In this document: positions 35,161 to 47,998 of the stretch, in pieces | How positions within the stretch are numbered: position 1 is the first letter of the stretch | How the letters are laid out: each line of letters starts with the position of its first letter | Program-made: the position numbers and the translations under genes | The notes under the pieces: generated by a model | What the model was told of the DNA's origin: nothing | The model's input: the letters and a program-made list of their open reading frames with translations, nothing else | Database searches by the model: none | DNA from: Monocercomonoides exilis | Taxonomy: Eukaryota; Preaxostyla; Oxymonadida; Polymastigidae | Direction of reading: 5' to 3' | DNA: 64,000 nucleotides | NCBI GenBank assembly: GCA_001643675.2 | Contig: LSRY02000076.1 | Span: forward strand, 1-64,000

Positions 35161-35943
35161 TTAAAATATTGTGCAGCAACCACTCTCCTTTGTTTCTTTT
35201 GGATAATATTTTTGAATAGCTAAGCGAGCAGCTGTTTCAAATACTTCTGATAGATTTTTCTGTGTTTTTGCAGAGCATTCAACATACGCTGAAAAGCCCA
35301 AACGTTTAACCATTTGCTCAGCCTGAATTATGAATAAGAAAAAGATAGTTCACGAAAAATTAAGAAAGAAAGCAAACATCTTCCTTTGGAACCAACTTCA
35401 CGAACTCGGGAGGCGATTCTCGCAAATCTGCCTTTGTTCCCACTAGAACAATCGGAACTCCTTCAATATAATCTTTTATTTCAGGAATCCACTGAATTTA
35501 CAATCAGAAAAAAATAATTTTATTTTAACAAATAAGAAAAATTTTAACCTTCTCTTCAACGTTTTGAAAAGAAACTGGATCAGAAATTGAAAAGCAAATA
35601 AGAAACACTTCAGTATCTGGGTAGCTGATATATCTCGATCTTTTGAAATCTTCATGCGCTGCAGTATTCCAAAGTTGAAGATGGATTGTCTTTCCATCAA
35701 CAACTTGTATTGATTCAAAATTATCAAAAAGAGTTGGTATATAGCCATCTGTAAATTTATTTTGCGTGTAAGATGCAAGCATGCTAAACTTTCCAACATC
35801 ATTATCTCCAATGGCAACACATTTAACATCCTGCAAAATAAAAGCAGAAAGTTTGTCAATTTTATAAAATTCAGCAGTAATTTCGAATGATTATTATAAA
35901 ATAAACATGATTGTTTTGCTCATCAAACTATTACAGAAGACAT
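35161..35943 (-). CDS. Atypical Rac/Rho-family small GTPase
   Basis: Four exons (35929-35943, 35549-35830, 35378-35491, 35161-35322; introns 98, 57 and 55 nt) encode about 190 residues, the usual Rho length. The body aligns along Rac: [56 protein letters not shown], and a CTIF CAAX-type end suited to geranylgeranylation. Key residues differ. The P-loop reads [10 protein letters not shown] (Rac numbering G12N, A13D, T17F). Switch II reads WNTAAHED (D57N, G60A, Q61H). The Rho insert helix is shortened. These changes should impair Mg2+ coordination and GTP hydrolysis, so it may be a pseudo-GTPase or a constitutively bound form like Rnd proteins (inference). The first exon is the least certain; its donor gtttga fits the local consensus. 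Confidence 0.8.
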
Positions 35944-35965
35944 ATTATAGTCGTCAGAACCAATA

Positions 35966-37292
35966 CAGTCTGTCCGTAATTAATGTTGATCTGTCCGAAA
36001 ATAATGTTGATCATACCATCAACAGTATTAAAATCGCACACCCAATATTGAATGATGCGAGAATTGTTGCTCAATTCTAAGTTACTCATGCGTTTTTTGA
36101 AATGTTGATTGTGTTCTTATATTATCAAGAAATGGATTAGGAAAGGTTTCAAATTGTTATTCATTTCATTTCATTACATTTATCAATAAATTTAATTTGT
36201 GATTATATTTCTTTTTTTATATCTTACAGACAAAGCAGAATTAGTGAAATATCGAAAGAGAACAAATGAGAAGTTGACAAAGCAAGCGTTTATCACAAAA
36301 TTAAAGTCAAGTATTTTGAAAAATGAGAAAATGTGTTAACGAATTTTCACACAATAAATGCTTCAATATATTCATGAAGTCGCAATTTCCTGAAGTTTGT
36401 TTCAGATGCGTTGTTTTTTATCTTTCATATTCATCTTTTTTGAATGGAAAATCAATTGGAAAGGGGGTGAAAATAGAACTTTTTCATTTGATTATCATAA
36501 AACACTATAAGGAAGTTTTTAATTTGAGTTGAGCAAAACACAAATCACGCATTTGATGATATTCCATTTGAATGTTTTTTTCATCAGTTTTTTGTGATAA
36601 TAGTTATATTTGATTGAAACTTTTTTTCAATTTCTTTTTGTTACTTTGTAATTAATTTTTCAAGTATTTTATCGTGTTGTTTATGTTTACGTATTGCATT
36701 TAAATTCGTTAAACAATGTTTGACATTTTCAGGATTTGATTTTTATAAAGCTTTTATTTCATGTTTCATTTTTTGTTGAAAAGCTTTAAAGAGAAGATTT
36801 AAACGATAATGAACAAATAATTAATTGTGTTATCATTTTCTGATGCAATAATTTTGGTCATAGTAGTTTGAAATGAATTCAATGAAAACAAAATTCAAAT
36901 AAAAAATCATGAAAGATTTTTTTTTTCAAAAAATAGGATATTCATAAAAACTAAACAATTGAAGTTGTCGGAATCAAAATTTAATTCGTGAAACGAATTC
37001 AGATTCACGAGCTCTTTCTAGTTAGATTGATAACGAGATAGATTGATAATTACCAAATATTCTGTAAAAGAACAATATAACCTTTAAATAAACAATATGA
37101 AAACAAAAAACAAACAATGTAAATCACACCTATACTGAAAAAAAAGTTATCACTCCATCATCCACTTGAGTTCAAAAATTCTTATTTATCCAAAATCATA
37201 TAAATTAAAAATATGGCTTATCATTTGAATTAATAAGCATGGTATGATCAACATTATTTTCGGACAGATCAACATTAATTACGGACAGACTG
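35966..37292. mobile_element. Mariner-type non-autonomous transposon (MITE)
   Basis: This 1327-bp element has perfect 54-bp inverted repeats that begin CAGTCTGTCCGTAATTAATG. It is flanked by TA on both sides (35964-35965 and 37293-37294), the target duplication of Tc1/mariner elements. Each TIR holds two tandem (t/a)aataatgttgatc units. No transposase is encoded: the interior is AT-rich with only one short frame (36323-36532). The perfect TIRs suggest recent movement. It lies just upstream of the GTPase gene, about 20 nt from its proposed start. Confidence 0.85.
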
Positions 37293-37294
37293 TA

Positions 37295-38576
37295 ATATAA
37301 AAATTTCAATTTTCTATCGATCAGAGAGGAAATCAATTATGGGATAATATGATCTGTCAATCTTTTCTTGTGCGAAACAAAAATTTTTTGTTTCTCCAAT
37401 AACTTTGTGAATCTTTCAAATAAGCCTTTGCTACATGAGATTTTTTTGATTTATGTGTTGGTCGAAGATGTTGGACAATGTCGAGATCGCATTTTTACGA
37501 ATTCTCACTGCATTCGGAAATTTTGGTGCATTTGAGGTTTATGCACAAGATATGAACGATAACAAAATTTGGCATATGTTGTAGCTACGATAATAACATA
37601 AAGTGCTCATAAGTTTTTTTCTACCTGTTGTGTGCGGAAACTGTGAAATATGTTATTTTCAATTTTCTTGAAAATTCAAAATCCTGTTCAATTTTAAATG
37701 AAATAAATGAGTTTTTTTAAGGGTTTGTATTTGTTCGCTTTTTTAATCACAGTTTTAATGTTAGGGTTTTATCCATGATCAACTTGAAAGGGTTTAATTC
37801 TGTTGCATAAATTACTCAATTTTTTTAATTATAAAAATTACTTAACATTGATCAAAAAATGCTCTATTTAAATTGGTGACAAGTTAAATTGAACATGTTC
37901 AAAGCATATTTGAGTGCATTCTAGTCGAATTTAAAATATTAATCTGTTTATTTTGTTTATTGTTGAATATAATTGATGTTAAAAATCTTTGATCAAGACC
38001 AATCTAGAGGGAAATAATAATTAGATTCATTCCAAAATAAAAGTTTCAACACAAAAGAAAGACAGAATAACATTATGAAACAGTTAACAATAACGTTATT
38101 ATCATAAACACAAATTTTAATTAATTGTCGTACATAGCGCAATTGCCCTCGGTCTTTTATTTTTTTGAGTAGAACATATATGTCTTCCATGCTGAGCTTG
38201 CAAGTCATTGAATGGAAAGAATATTTTCTCATCTGTTGTTAGCTGTATCTGGTGCGTATTCGTTTGGTTTGTTTCCTTTACTCTTTCAATTATCAAATTA
38301 TAAGAAATTGAGCTTTCACTTTCATTAATGCATAATAATTATTGAAATTCAGTCTTTATTCTAGTGTATTTGATGTGAACAACAAAAATAAGATAAAAAA
38401 TTTCATGATTCAAGGCAAATACTAAAATGATGCTTTTTTTATGCTGAAACAGTATGAAATGAGTGAAAGTGTGAAAAAAAAATTGAAATGAGTTTTATTC
38501 ACAAAAGATAAAATAGACAATAGAATGGGAAAATTACAAAAAGCTAAAGAAAGTGACATGATTCAATATAACTCTT
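37295..38576. other. Gap with one small unassigned frame
   Basis: A minus-strand frame at 37993-38232 (MRKYSFHSMTCKLSMEDIYV...) follows an AG and could be a terminal exon, but no partner exon or domain was found. The rest is AT-rich and featureless. Confidence 0.35.
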
Positions 38577-39473
38577 TTATCTCTTTCTTTTTGTTTGAAT
38601 GAGTGCAGGCAGTTCTTCTTCAATAACTTTCTTCTGCATAAACTCTACGCAGCGTGCGAAGGTGAGCTTGATATCTGGCTCTTCTTCTTCCAGTTCTTCT
38701 CCTTTTTTTCCTTTCTTTTTCTTTCCTGTGGCACTTTTCCCTCGCATTCCAGAAGATGTTGAACTTCCAGTTTTGGGGCGAGTAGGTGAAGATGAAGTTG
38801 CTCTCCCTCCTTTCTTTTTCTTTTTCTTTGGATCTTCCTCAGGAGGAGGCGGCATAATTTCTCTCATCAACAAATCATACTCTGCAACTGTGAGCTTTTC
38901 TCCTTCACTCATCAGCAATGTTCGCAATGCTGCTTTATCAACGTTTTCTGGTGCTCCCTATATAAGAATGAACAAATTAAGTAATAAAAAAATGATTCTT
39001 TGAATATATTTTTATAAAGAGACAAACATCTTCTTTAGGTAAAAGTTGAAATGATTCATTTATCTCTTCTTCATCTGCAAATTGAATGGAAGATGCAATT
39101 TGAATAAACATCTCTTCATTCACTTGAGGAGATCCATGATTAAGTTCTGCATTCACATTATGCACATCTCCAGCTAAAAAGATATAGCCAAGAGATCGCA
39201 AAGCGGTAATGGCATCATCAATAGTTATCTACAACGAATTTTTATTAAGAAAAAGAATTTATATTAACTTGAAGCTAATAATTATCATCAAACAAAGTTT
39301 GGTTCTTTCTTTTTAATGAATAATTTGTATGTTGCGGTTAATTCATTAATTTGAGCTTCAGTTAATTTCGGCTTGTCAAATGCTTCGTCAGAAAGTCCTT
39401 CATCCATCATTTCATAACTAGGCTGCTCAAAACTTCCAGGGCTTGGAACTCCAGTTGTATCATCAAAACTCAT
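38577..39473 (-). CDS. Calmodulin-like EF-hand-fold protein with Lys-rich linker
   Basis: Three exons (39294-39473, 39028-39228, 38577-38957; introns 65 and 70 nt, donors gtttga and gtttgt) encode about 253 residues. The order of elements resembles calmodulin: LTEAQINELTATYKLFIKKK, then ITIDDAITALRSLGYIFLAG, then VDKAALRTLLMSEGEKLTVA followed by EYDLLMREIM. No loop keeps the canonical DxDxDG calcium ligands, so calcium binding is doubtful. A proline, lysine and serine-rich insert (PPPPEEDPKKKKKKGG) precedes a final helix DIKLTFARCVEFMQKKV. The layout recalls axonemal EFCAB2/DRC8-type proteins, which would fit a flagellate, but this is only a resemblance. Confidence 0.65.
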
Positions 39474-39721
39474 AATTGCAAGTTTTTAATAAATTGAAAG
39501 TTAACAGTTATAAATTTTCACGCTATCAAAGAAAACGTTTAATTTGATGATCGTAACCAATATAACATTAAATGCATCATATTTAAAATAATGGATGTGC
39601 TTTGAAGTTAGATCAGTCAAAACGACACGTTAGTTCAAGTATCAAAAGGTTATTTTAATTGGTATGATACATTTGTTGTTAAACCATATAAAATGAATAT
39701 ATTTTTTGGTAATTGTTGCAT

Positions 39722-42700
39722 ATGCATATGTCACATGAATTACAGAGAATGAGTTTACTTAATTCTCTGACAATAGACCTTGTTCAAATTTATCAACGCT
39801 ATTCACCTGATTTCAAGTACAGCATATCTATTAAAGATGCGGGAAAAGTTCTAACTACACCTTCAGAACCTGTTCTGAACAATGGATTCGATAATGTTAA
39901 TAGCGATTGCATCTTAAGAGTTGGGGATATTATTTCGTCAACAGAAAATGTTGGAAATTTGCGGGGCAATCAATATCTTGTGGAATCTTTGTTGGGCCAA
40001 GGCAGCTTTGGACAAGTGGTTCGTTGTTTGAATGTTTCAACTCGACAAACATTCGCGTTGAAAATAATAAAAAATTTACCTGCATACACCAAGCAAGCAG
40101 CAGTTGAAAAAAGAATACTTGAGCGAGTGTGCATTCTGAATTCTTTTTTCTTCAACTCTTAAAACTATCGTTCTATGATTTGATTATTGTTGTTTTCTGA
40201 TTATTTTCTTTTACCAACAATAAATATCTTTTTAACGAAGATTAAAACCGATGATCCTGACAACAAACATCATATGCTTCGACTTGTCGAACACTTTATT
40301 TATCATGGGCATTTTGTATTTGTTACAGAGCTTCTTGGAGTTGATTTGTACAATATTTTAAAGCAAAATCGATTCAGAGGATTTTCGTTAAGTTTAATTT
40401 CAAAAGTTTGCATTCATTATTATTATTATTATGGAAGTTTATTTTATTTTTTTTTCAAATTCATGTTTGATGTTTTATTTGACGTGTTTTCTAAAACTTA
40501 TAATTTCAGATAATGAGACAAATTCTTGATTGTCTTTGCTTATTAAGCAGTTCAAGAGTGATTCACTCGGATTTAAAACCAGAAAATATATTACTCGATC
40601 AGTATGTTTTTTATTGTATTTTTCATTTTTATGAAACTTAACAATATTTCTATGTATTTTTGTTTATTTGAAAAAAAACATTTTTTTTCTGATTAACTGA
40701 TTCACTTGATGAACAAAATCTCGACTGCAATATCACAAATTAATTAATTAATCATCTTCCCTCCAGCTGTCTTCCTCGCATCTGTGTGATCGACTTTGGC
40801 AGCGCGTCATTTTCCAACCATCTTCTCTTCACGTACATCCAGAGCAGATACTACCGAGCCCCTGAGATTCTGCTGGGCCTACCGTATGATGCGAAGATCG
40901 ACATGTGGAGTGTGGGTTGCATAGCGATGGAGCTGTGCATAGGGCACCCTGTGTTTCCTGGTGCTGACGAACACGACCAGCTCAGGAGGATACAGCAGAT
41001 GCTTGGGTGTGCTTTTGAGTGGAGGGAGAGGGGGAGAGGGGGGAAGGGGATGAATGGAATGGTTATTTTATTATTTTTTATTTGTGTTCGAGTGAGTTGT
41101 ATTGCGAATTATTTGGGTATCATATCATTTTATTTATTTTGTTAATTGTTTCTTTATTTTGAATATTGATGATTTCAATTTTATTTATTTTTAAATTTGA
41201 AATAATTTCTTTTTTTCTTTCATTCTTTTTCTTTCCTTTATTGATTAACACAATTCAAACAGCCCTGTTCCCACGCAAATGATTCGAATGGGCAAATTCA
41301 GCAGAAAGTTCTATTCGACTGATCCAACTCAGCCACACGGGTTGCGCTTCAATACACGTGAAGAATATCAAAGAGTATGATTATTGATATATATGTATTG
41401 AAGAATTAATTATTTTATTTTATTATTTTTATTATTATTTGTTCTTTTTTTAATCCTTTTGAAATATTTACTGTTATCACATTTGTAATTTAATTGATAA
41501 TCAATTAATCTTCTAATATTTATTTATTTAATTTAATTTAATTTAATTTAATTTAATTTAATTTAATTTAATTTAATTTAATTTAATTTAATTTAATTTT
41601 AATAATAATAATAATATAGCTGACAGGCATAGTGAAGCCGCTGTGTGAGTATGGGTATATCTATCCATCGCTTGAGGAGACAATCACCAGACACCAGATG
41701 AAATACTCACACGACGGCAAATCACACATGGGAGAACAAGGTTTGTGGTTGAGAAATAAAATGAAAATAAAAATAAAAATAAAAAAATAAATATTATATT
41801 TTATATTTTTTGATTGAATTATTATTATTATTATTATTATTTAATTTCTTTTATATTTTATGTACAAATTATAATAATAATAATAATAATATTTTTTTTG
41901 ACAATCCTTTCAAATTAATTTCTTCCCTCTTTGTCTCACTGTATTTATAACAATATCCCTTTTCTTTTCTCATCTTTCTTCCATTCCCATTTCCTCTTCC
42001 TCTTCCTCTTCTCTTCCTCCATCTCTTTCTCAGATTTCAAATGCTTCCTCCACTTTGTGCGTGGCTGTCTCTCTTACTTCTCTTCTCAAAGACTCACTCC
42101 TCAGCAGGCCATTCAACATCCATTTGTCACAGGTGCTGAATGGAGTGGAACTTGGAAACCTCCTCTGCTTCCTCCTCCACCTCCTCTTTCTTCTTCTTCT
42201 TCTTCTTCGATTCCTCATTCTCTTTCTTCTCATTCTTCTTCTAATTCTGTTTCTTCTACAACTTCTATTTCTTCGAATTCTCCTTCTAATTCTTCTTCTT
42301 CTCCTTCTTCTTCTTCTAAAAATAGTTCTCCATCAACTTCTTCTTCCTCCTCTCCTTCCTCTTCTTCTTCTTTTATGCCAGTTTCTCAATCAACCACACA
42401 AGCACTTCAACACAAAACATCCATTCCTTCTTCTTCTAATCCTTCCTCCTCCTCTTCTTCTTCTTCTTCTTCTCTTTCTCCTTCCTCTTCTTCTTCTTCT
42501 ATTTCAGATAGCATCTCCACTTCTCAACCAACCACAATCACTCACGCAATCACTAACACATCCACAAACACCCAAAATTCTTCATTCACTCTTTTCAATT
42601 CTGCTCATTCTAATTCTAATTCAATTTCTAATTCAATTTCGAATTCAAATTCGAATTTAAATTCGAATTTATCTTCTTCAAATGCCATTTTATTAAGCAA

Positions 42701-44398
42701 CTCTCAATCTCTTTGCAATGCTTCTAATCCTTCTAATCCTTCTTCTTCTACTACTTCTAATCTTTCTTCTTCTAATCCTACTTCTATAAATTCTTCTTCT
42801 TCTTCTTCTTCTTCTTCTTCTTCTTCTTCTTCATTTACTCCTTCCACACGCAATACAATTTCATCAACAACTTTATCATCATCATCATCTTCTGCTTCTT
42901 CTTTAAATTCTTCTTCTTCTTCTTTAAATTCTTCTGCTTCTTCTTTTGCTTCAGCTTCTGCTTCTATTTCCAGTTCTTCTTCTCTTTCTCGTCTTCCCAA
43001 ACAAACAATAAATTCATTCAATCAAACAAAACAACCAAACAGCAGCATCAACATCAGCATCACTCACAGACAATCTTCATCTTATCAGACAACTTTGCCT
43101 TCTTCACCTTCTAATTCTGCTAATCCTTCTTCTTCTTCTTCTACTACTACTACTACTACTACTTCTCTTTCTCCTTTATCTTCTCCTTATCCTGCTTTAT
43201 ATATTCAGTCAAAGCACAAATTGCCTTCTTCTTCTAATTCTTCTTCTTCTTCCATTTCTCGTTCCCCTCTAATTCCAGTTACAGACACCTGTTTAGTTAG
43301 AGAAGCACCTCAAATGCAGATGAAAGGGCAAATGACACAAAGTTATCAATCAGATCAATTGAATCAAATGTATCAGTTAAATCAGGTTAATCAAGTAAAT
43401 AAAGCTAATGGTGTAAATAAAATAAATCAAAGTTATCAAAGTTATCAAAATTATCCAACAAATCAAACTAAACCTATTTATCAATTGAATCAAATGAATC
43501 AAATGAATCAATTAAATCAAATGAATAAAATGAATAAAATAGATCAGTCAGTCCAAGCAATGCAAGCTATGCAGACAATGCAGCCATTGGTGGCTGTACA
43601 GAAACTGCAGCCATTCCAATCCATTCAATCCATTCAATCTATCCAATCAATACAGCCATATCAGTCAATGAAATCATCACAAATGGATGGAATAGATAAA
43701 TCAGATAAAATAGACAAAAATGATAAAGTAGATAGAATGGAGTATATTCAAAGAAATTGCATTCATCAGAGCAGAAATAGCATCAATAGCACAAAAGACA
43801 ATGTTGATAGGATAAACCCAATGGAAAGTGCAGAAACAGATGGAGAGAATGAAATAGATACAAATGCAATGGCAAGTGTTAATGCAATCAACACATCTGG
43901 TGCTGTGACAAATATTGTTAGTCCTTCATCTTTATCTCCTTCTTCCTCTTCTCCTTCTTCCTCTTCTCCTTCATCATCATCTTCTTCTTCTTCTTCTTCT
44001 TCTTCTTCTTCTTCTTCCACTTATTCTTCTTCTTATTCCTCTTCAGTTCCTTTTTCTTCTTCCTCTCTTTCTCATTCATATACACCTTCAACTGATGATC
44101 AAATCCCTCTTTCTTCTTCTTCCTCCTCTTCCTCTTCCTCTTCAATTTCAAGTTCTTCTTCCTCTTCCTCTTCCTCCTCTTCTTCTTCTCTTCTCTCTTA
44201 TCCTTCCATCAACTCCATCTCCACCTCCTCTCAAACACCAATAGAATCCAATCTTTCTTGTTTGAGTGTGCTTTCTAATTCTTCTCTTTCTCAGCCGCCT
44301 CAACAAAACTCTCTTTCTTTCTTCTGTTTGCCTGTTAATTCTTCTCTTTCTGCTTCTGGATATCCTTCTTCTTATCAATTTGCTTATCCTTCTTCTTC

Positions 44399-44431
<33 letters not shown>

Positions 44432-44750
44432 TTCTTCTTTATCGTCTTCTTCTTCTTCTTCTTATCAATCCATTCATTCCTCTTCTTATCCTTCTTCTCA
44501 TTCATTTAGAAATAATGCTTCATTACTTCCATCTTCTTCTTCAGCATCTTTATCTTCTTCTTCTTCTTCTTCTTTGTCATCATCATCCTCTTCCTCCTCT
44601 TCTCCTTCTTCTGTTCCCAATTGCTCTCAAATGGAATCATTGAAAACAATAAACAAAACATCTTCATCATTATCACTTTCTTCAACTTCTTCTTCTTCTT
44701 CTTCAAATCCTTCAAATTCTTCTTCATTGTTGAGTTATGCTCATCTATAA
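39722..44750 (+). CDS. YAK1/DYRK-type protein kinase with very long Ser-rich tail
   Basis: Seven exons: 39722-40126, 40241-40405, 40510-40601, 40767-41006, 41263-41374, 41620-41740, 42034-44750. All phases agree, giving about 1283 residues. The kinase domain (about 89-410) shows LLGQGSFGQVVRC, the VAIK-type lysine in FALKIIKN, DDPDNKHHMLRLVEHFIYHG (typical of YAK1/DYRK), VIHSDLKPENILL, ICVIDFGSASF, the DYRK tyrosine loop YIQSRYYRAPEILLG, KIDMWSVGCIAMEL and LTPQQAIQHPF. The HRD motif is HSD. The tail (about 415-1283) is dominated by poly-Ser encoded by tct/tcc/tca runs, with an internal Gln/Asn/Met-rich block (NQMNQMNQLNQMNKMN, residues about 840-960). Such tails are disordered and prion-like in composition. 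The role is probably growth/stress signalling, by family. Confidence 0.85.
41521..41617 (+). repeat. TTTAA microsatellite in kinase intron 5
   Basis: An array of ttaat/attta pentamers followed by aat triplets fills the 3' half of intron 5 (41375-41619), right up to the tatag acceptor. Confidence 0.85.
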
Positions 44751-44904
44751 CATCCCATTCACATAAGGTGCTTTGTATTTTTTTTCTTCTCTTCTCTTCT
44801 CTTCTCTTCTTTTCTTTTCTTTTCTATTTCATTGCGTGTGATGCTGCTAAGCAACCGTTTTGCGTATCTTCTTTTTATTTGATTTGATTTTGAGTTTTTG
44901 ATTT

Positions 44905-44937
<33 letters not shown>

Positions 44938-44984
44938 TATTCTTCTTTGATTTAATGTTAATTTTTTATATAGTTTTTATTTAA

Positions 44985-45017
<33 letters not shown>

Positions 45018-46578
45018 GCTAATTCTATCGTGATTGTGATTTTTATTAACTTATTTAATTTTTCTTTTCTTTTTTTATTGTTTGATAAGAAATGAAGCCT
45101 GATGAATGGAACACTTTCACTCAATCAATCCACTTTTGTGAATGAATTTATTGAATGAATAAGTGAATGAATGAATGAAGAATTTTATTAGTTGGTTGAA
45201 TGAATGAACAAAGAAGTGAGTTAATAAGTAAATATATATATAATTTCTCTTTTCTGGTGTTTTCCTATTTTTCTATTTGATAATCATAAAGTTTTGTATT
45301 ATATATTTTTCTTTTATTTTATTTTTTTTCTTTTAATTTTTTATTTTTTATTTTTTATTTTTTATTTTTTTGATTATTGGCATTTGACTCTTGATTAATT
45401 ACAAGTGTTGCTCATTAGCTTTTTTAGTCAGTTCTTATATATATGTGCTCTTGTTGCTTTCTTTGCATCTTTTTCTCTTTCTATTTTTCTTTCTTATTCT
45501 TATTACTTTTGATTGCATTTGTAAAGCTTTGATTTTTTGAGTAATTTATTCGGTAATTTGTTGTTCGTTTTTTATTTTTATTTTTAATTTTTATAATTTT
45601 TTGAATATTATTTTAAGAATTTGGTTAAAAGGAAAAAAAAATGAAAATTTTTTGATTTTGTTTTTTTATTCCTTTTTTTCTTTTTAACTCTTTCTCGATC
45701 TCTTTCTTTTTTAAATACCTTTTTCGTATGAATGTTTCATTGAAACAGGTTATCCAAGCGTTGCATTGTTTTCCATATCACAGGAAATTCCAAATGCGAT
45801 TTTATCTTCATTTGATTTTTGAAGAATTGTATTTGGTATTTGTGGCCTTTTCGTTCAATTTCATTTCGTTAATTCAGATAATGCACTTTTATTCAAATAA
45901 ATAAATAAATAAATAAAATTAATATTTCATTTCAAGTTATTTATATTTTTTTGTTTATTCATTTTTTTGCTTTGATATTTATACCAAGTATTGAAGCAAA
46001 CCACACAAAAAAACAAAACAAATGAAAAGTTATTTGCTAAATGAGTAATTTTTTTTTAAATAGCAGATAGCTTTTGAAATGGTAAGGAAAATGAATGTGT
46101 GAATGAATTTCCTTCAAGAAAAGCAATAGAAGGAGAAAGAGAAAGAGAATGAGAAGGAGAAGATATTATTTACATTTGCAATGAATGAAGATAATTTATA
46201 TCACAAGAAAGAGAAGGTTATGAAATAGGCAAAATTGTAAATAAATTAAATGAAAATGAAGATTAAATGAAACATTTAATATGAAGTCACAAGGAAAAGA
46301 ATGAAGAAATGAAGAAAATTTTGGTGAAATACAAAAAAGCTAAAAAAAAAAGAAGAAGAAAAGGAAAAGAATGAAAATGAAGCATGATCGAAATTGAATG
46401 GCAAATGTAGATTGGAAAAGAAAATGTTTGTTTTTGAATAGAAAGAGCATTGATGAAAATGGAAGGAGCAATTGATTGAATGAAAAGGAGCTTTAAAAAA
46501 TGAAGAAGTAAAAATTTTGAGAGTTTATTTGAAGAAGAAGAAAAAGAAAAAGAAGGCTTAATTGTGATGTGTGTTCCA
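44751..46578. other. Gap rich in simple repeats between convergent genes
   Basis: It holds a tcttt run (44790-44825), a T run of about 29 (44907-44935), att triplets (44988-45017), ttttta repeats (45340-45368), aaat repeats (45896-45918) and gaatgaat repeats near 45155-45200. Minus-strand open frames here (46287-46622) are repeat-derived. It probably includes both 3' UTRs. Confidence 0.55.
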
Positions 46579-47735
46579 TCACCTACGCGTGGCAGCAAGC
46601 GCAGCAATCTTAAATCATTCAAAAGAACAAATAAAATAAAATAATAATAAAAAAAAGATGTTAATGTTCAATAAAAAAACAATAAATATTTTATTTATTT
46701 TTAATCTTAATCAAAATGAATAGCATACAGATGGTGTTGGAGTTGATCCAGACAGCTTTCCAGCTGGTTTGAAGACTTTCTCTTTCTCTCTTGTTCTCAT
46801 CATGCCTGGTGTCGTAGAAGAGGCTAGATCCAAAGGCGAAGAACCTAAACAAACAAGTATTGAAGGAATATATAATGTCACATTTATCGATTTTTCATTA
46901 TATTTAATGAGAATTATTCCATTTGAAATATATAATTAAAAAAATAAAATTATGAAGATTAAGTACAAAAATGGAAAGCATGAGTCGAAAATCTGTTCAT
47001 ACCGACCATGTACTCAGGAAATGGCGAAAAGGTGGAATTCAGACCCTTTTTGGGAGGGTTTGACGGTCTGAACGGAGGCAAATTCTTTTTATTCGAAGAA
47101 GGAGAAGCACTTCTGCGTCCTCCTCTGCCTTTCGCATCTTTGGTTGAGTCATTTGGTTCATATGGCTGGCTTGTGTATTCAAACGAATTAAAGCATCCAT
47201 GCGTATCCCCAGGACCGGTTCTGCGCATATTTTTAAAAAAAGCAAGCAATCAATACATGACCCACAAGCAAAAAGAATTTTTATACAATTTTTTTGTTGG
47301 GCTACTTGGTACAAATGGCTTTATATGGCGTTTTGGAGATGGTGATCTCTTTGGCGAAACTTCTCTTGTAGCAGGGCCAGTCTCAATATATAATTTAAAA
47401 AATACAAGAATATAATGAAGAATTGTTATAATTCTCGAAGGCTTCATTGACTCGTCATACTGTAGCAAGAGATTCAAATTTTCCAAAAGTAGCATCGTTG
47501 TGGGTTCCCTTTTTCGGGGGAATAATTCCAAACTGTCTTCCCTTGTACCTATCGCTAGCTGTGACAGTGTTTTTATCAGCAATGTATGGATCCTTTTATT
47601 ATACTGTAAATAACAACATAAAAATTAAGTAATTTGTCACACCCCAATTGACAAGTAAACAGGTTTGCTAAATGTATCAAAAACTTTTAAATCGTGGATT
47701 GGATCTGTAGATTCCGCTCTTTTTCTCGTACTCAT
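46579..47735 (-). CDS. CFAP96: CFAP96 (C4orf47)-like ciliary protein
   Basis: Six exons (47643-47735, 47461-47592, 47287-47381, 47003-47220, 46729-46844, 46579-46608; introns 50-158 nt) give about 227 residues with consistent phases. Resemblance to CFAP96/C4orf47: KPVYLSIGDPYIADKN recalls its YITVGDKYV; RYKGRQFGIIPPKKGTHNDA recalls its KGKQ...GG block and is followed by TFGKFESLA; HIKPFVPSSPTKK recalls FKPSSPGKK; TGPGDTHGCFNSFEYTSQPY recalls the GTFDPYPSH segment. The protein is Pro/Lys/Ser-rich and mostly disordered, as in that family. CFAP96 is associated with the cilium/centrosome. Intron 3 starts gtataa, off the usual GTNTG, so the exon 3/4 junction is the weakest point. Shorter than the human protein (about 309). 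Confidence 0.55.
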
Positions 47736-47998
47736 TTTGCAGAGCTAAAGAAAAAATAAATACTAAATCGGTTAATTCCAGAAAATATACTTATGGGAAT
47801 GCAAATTTTTTCATCTAATATTTGCAATTTAATATGTGCATGAAACGGGAAAAAATTAATAAAACTCAATAAAATGAACTAAGCAGAATCACAACAATTA
47901 TCTTACAAACATATTTAATGAATACAATAAAAAATCTCAATTTTTTAACACAAATAACATAATTACAATTAATACTCTAAACAAAAATTGCCAAACAA

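Noticed and set aside
43915-44727. Leu-rich and Lys-rich frames overlapping the kinase tail
   Set aside because: They are out-of-frame or antisense shadows of the tcN repeats in exon 7.
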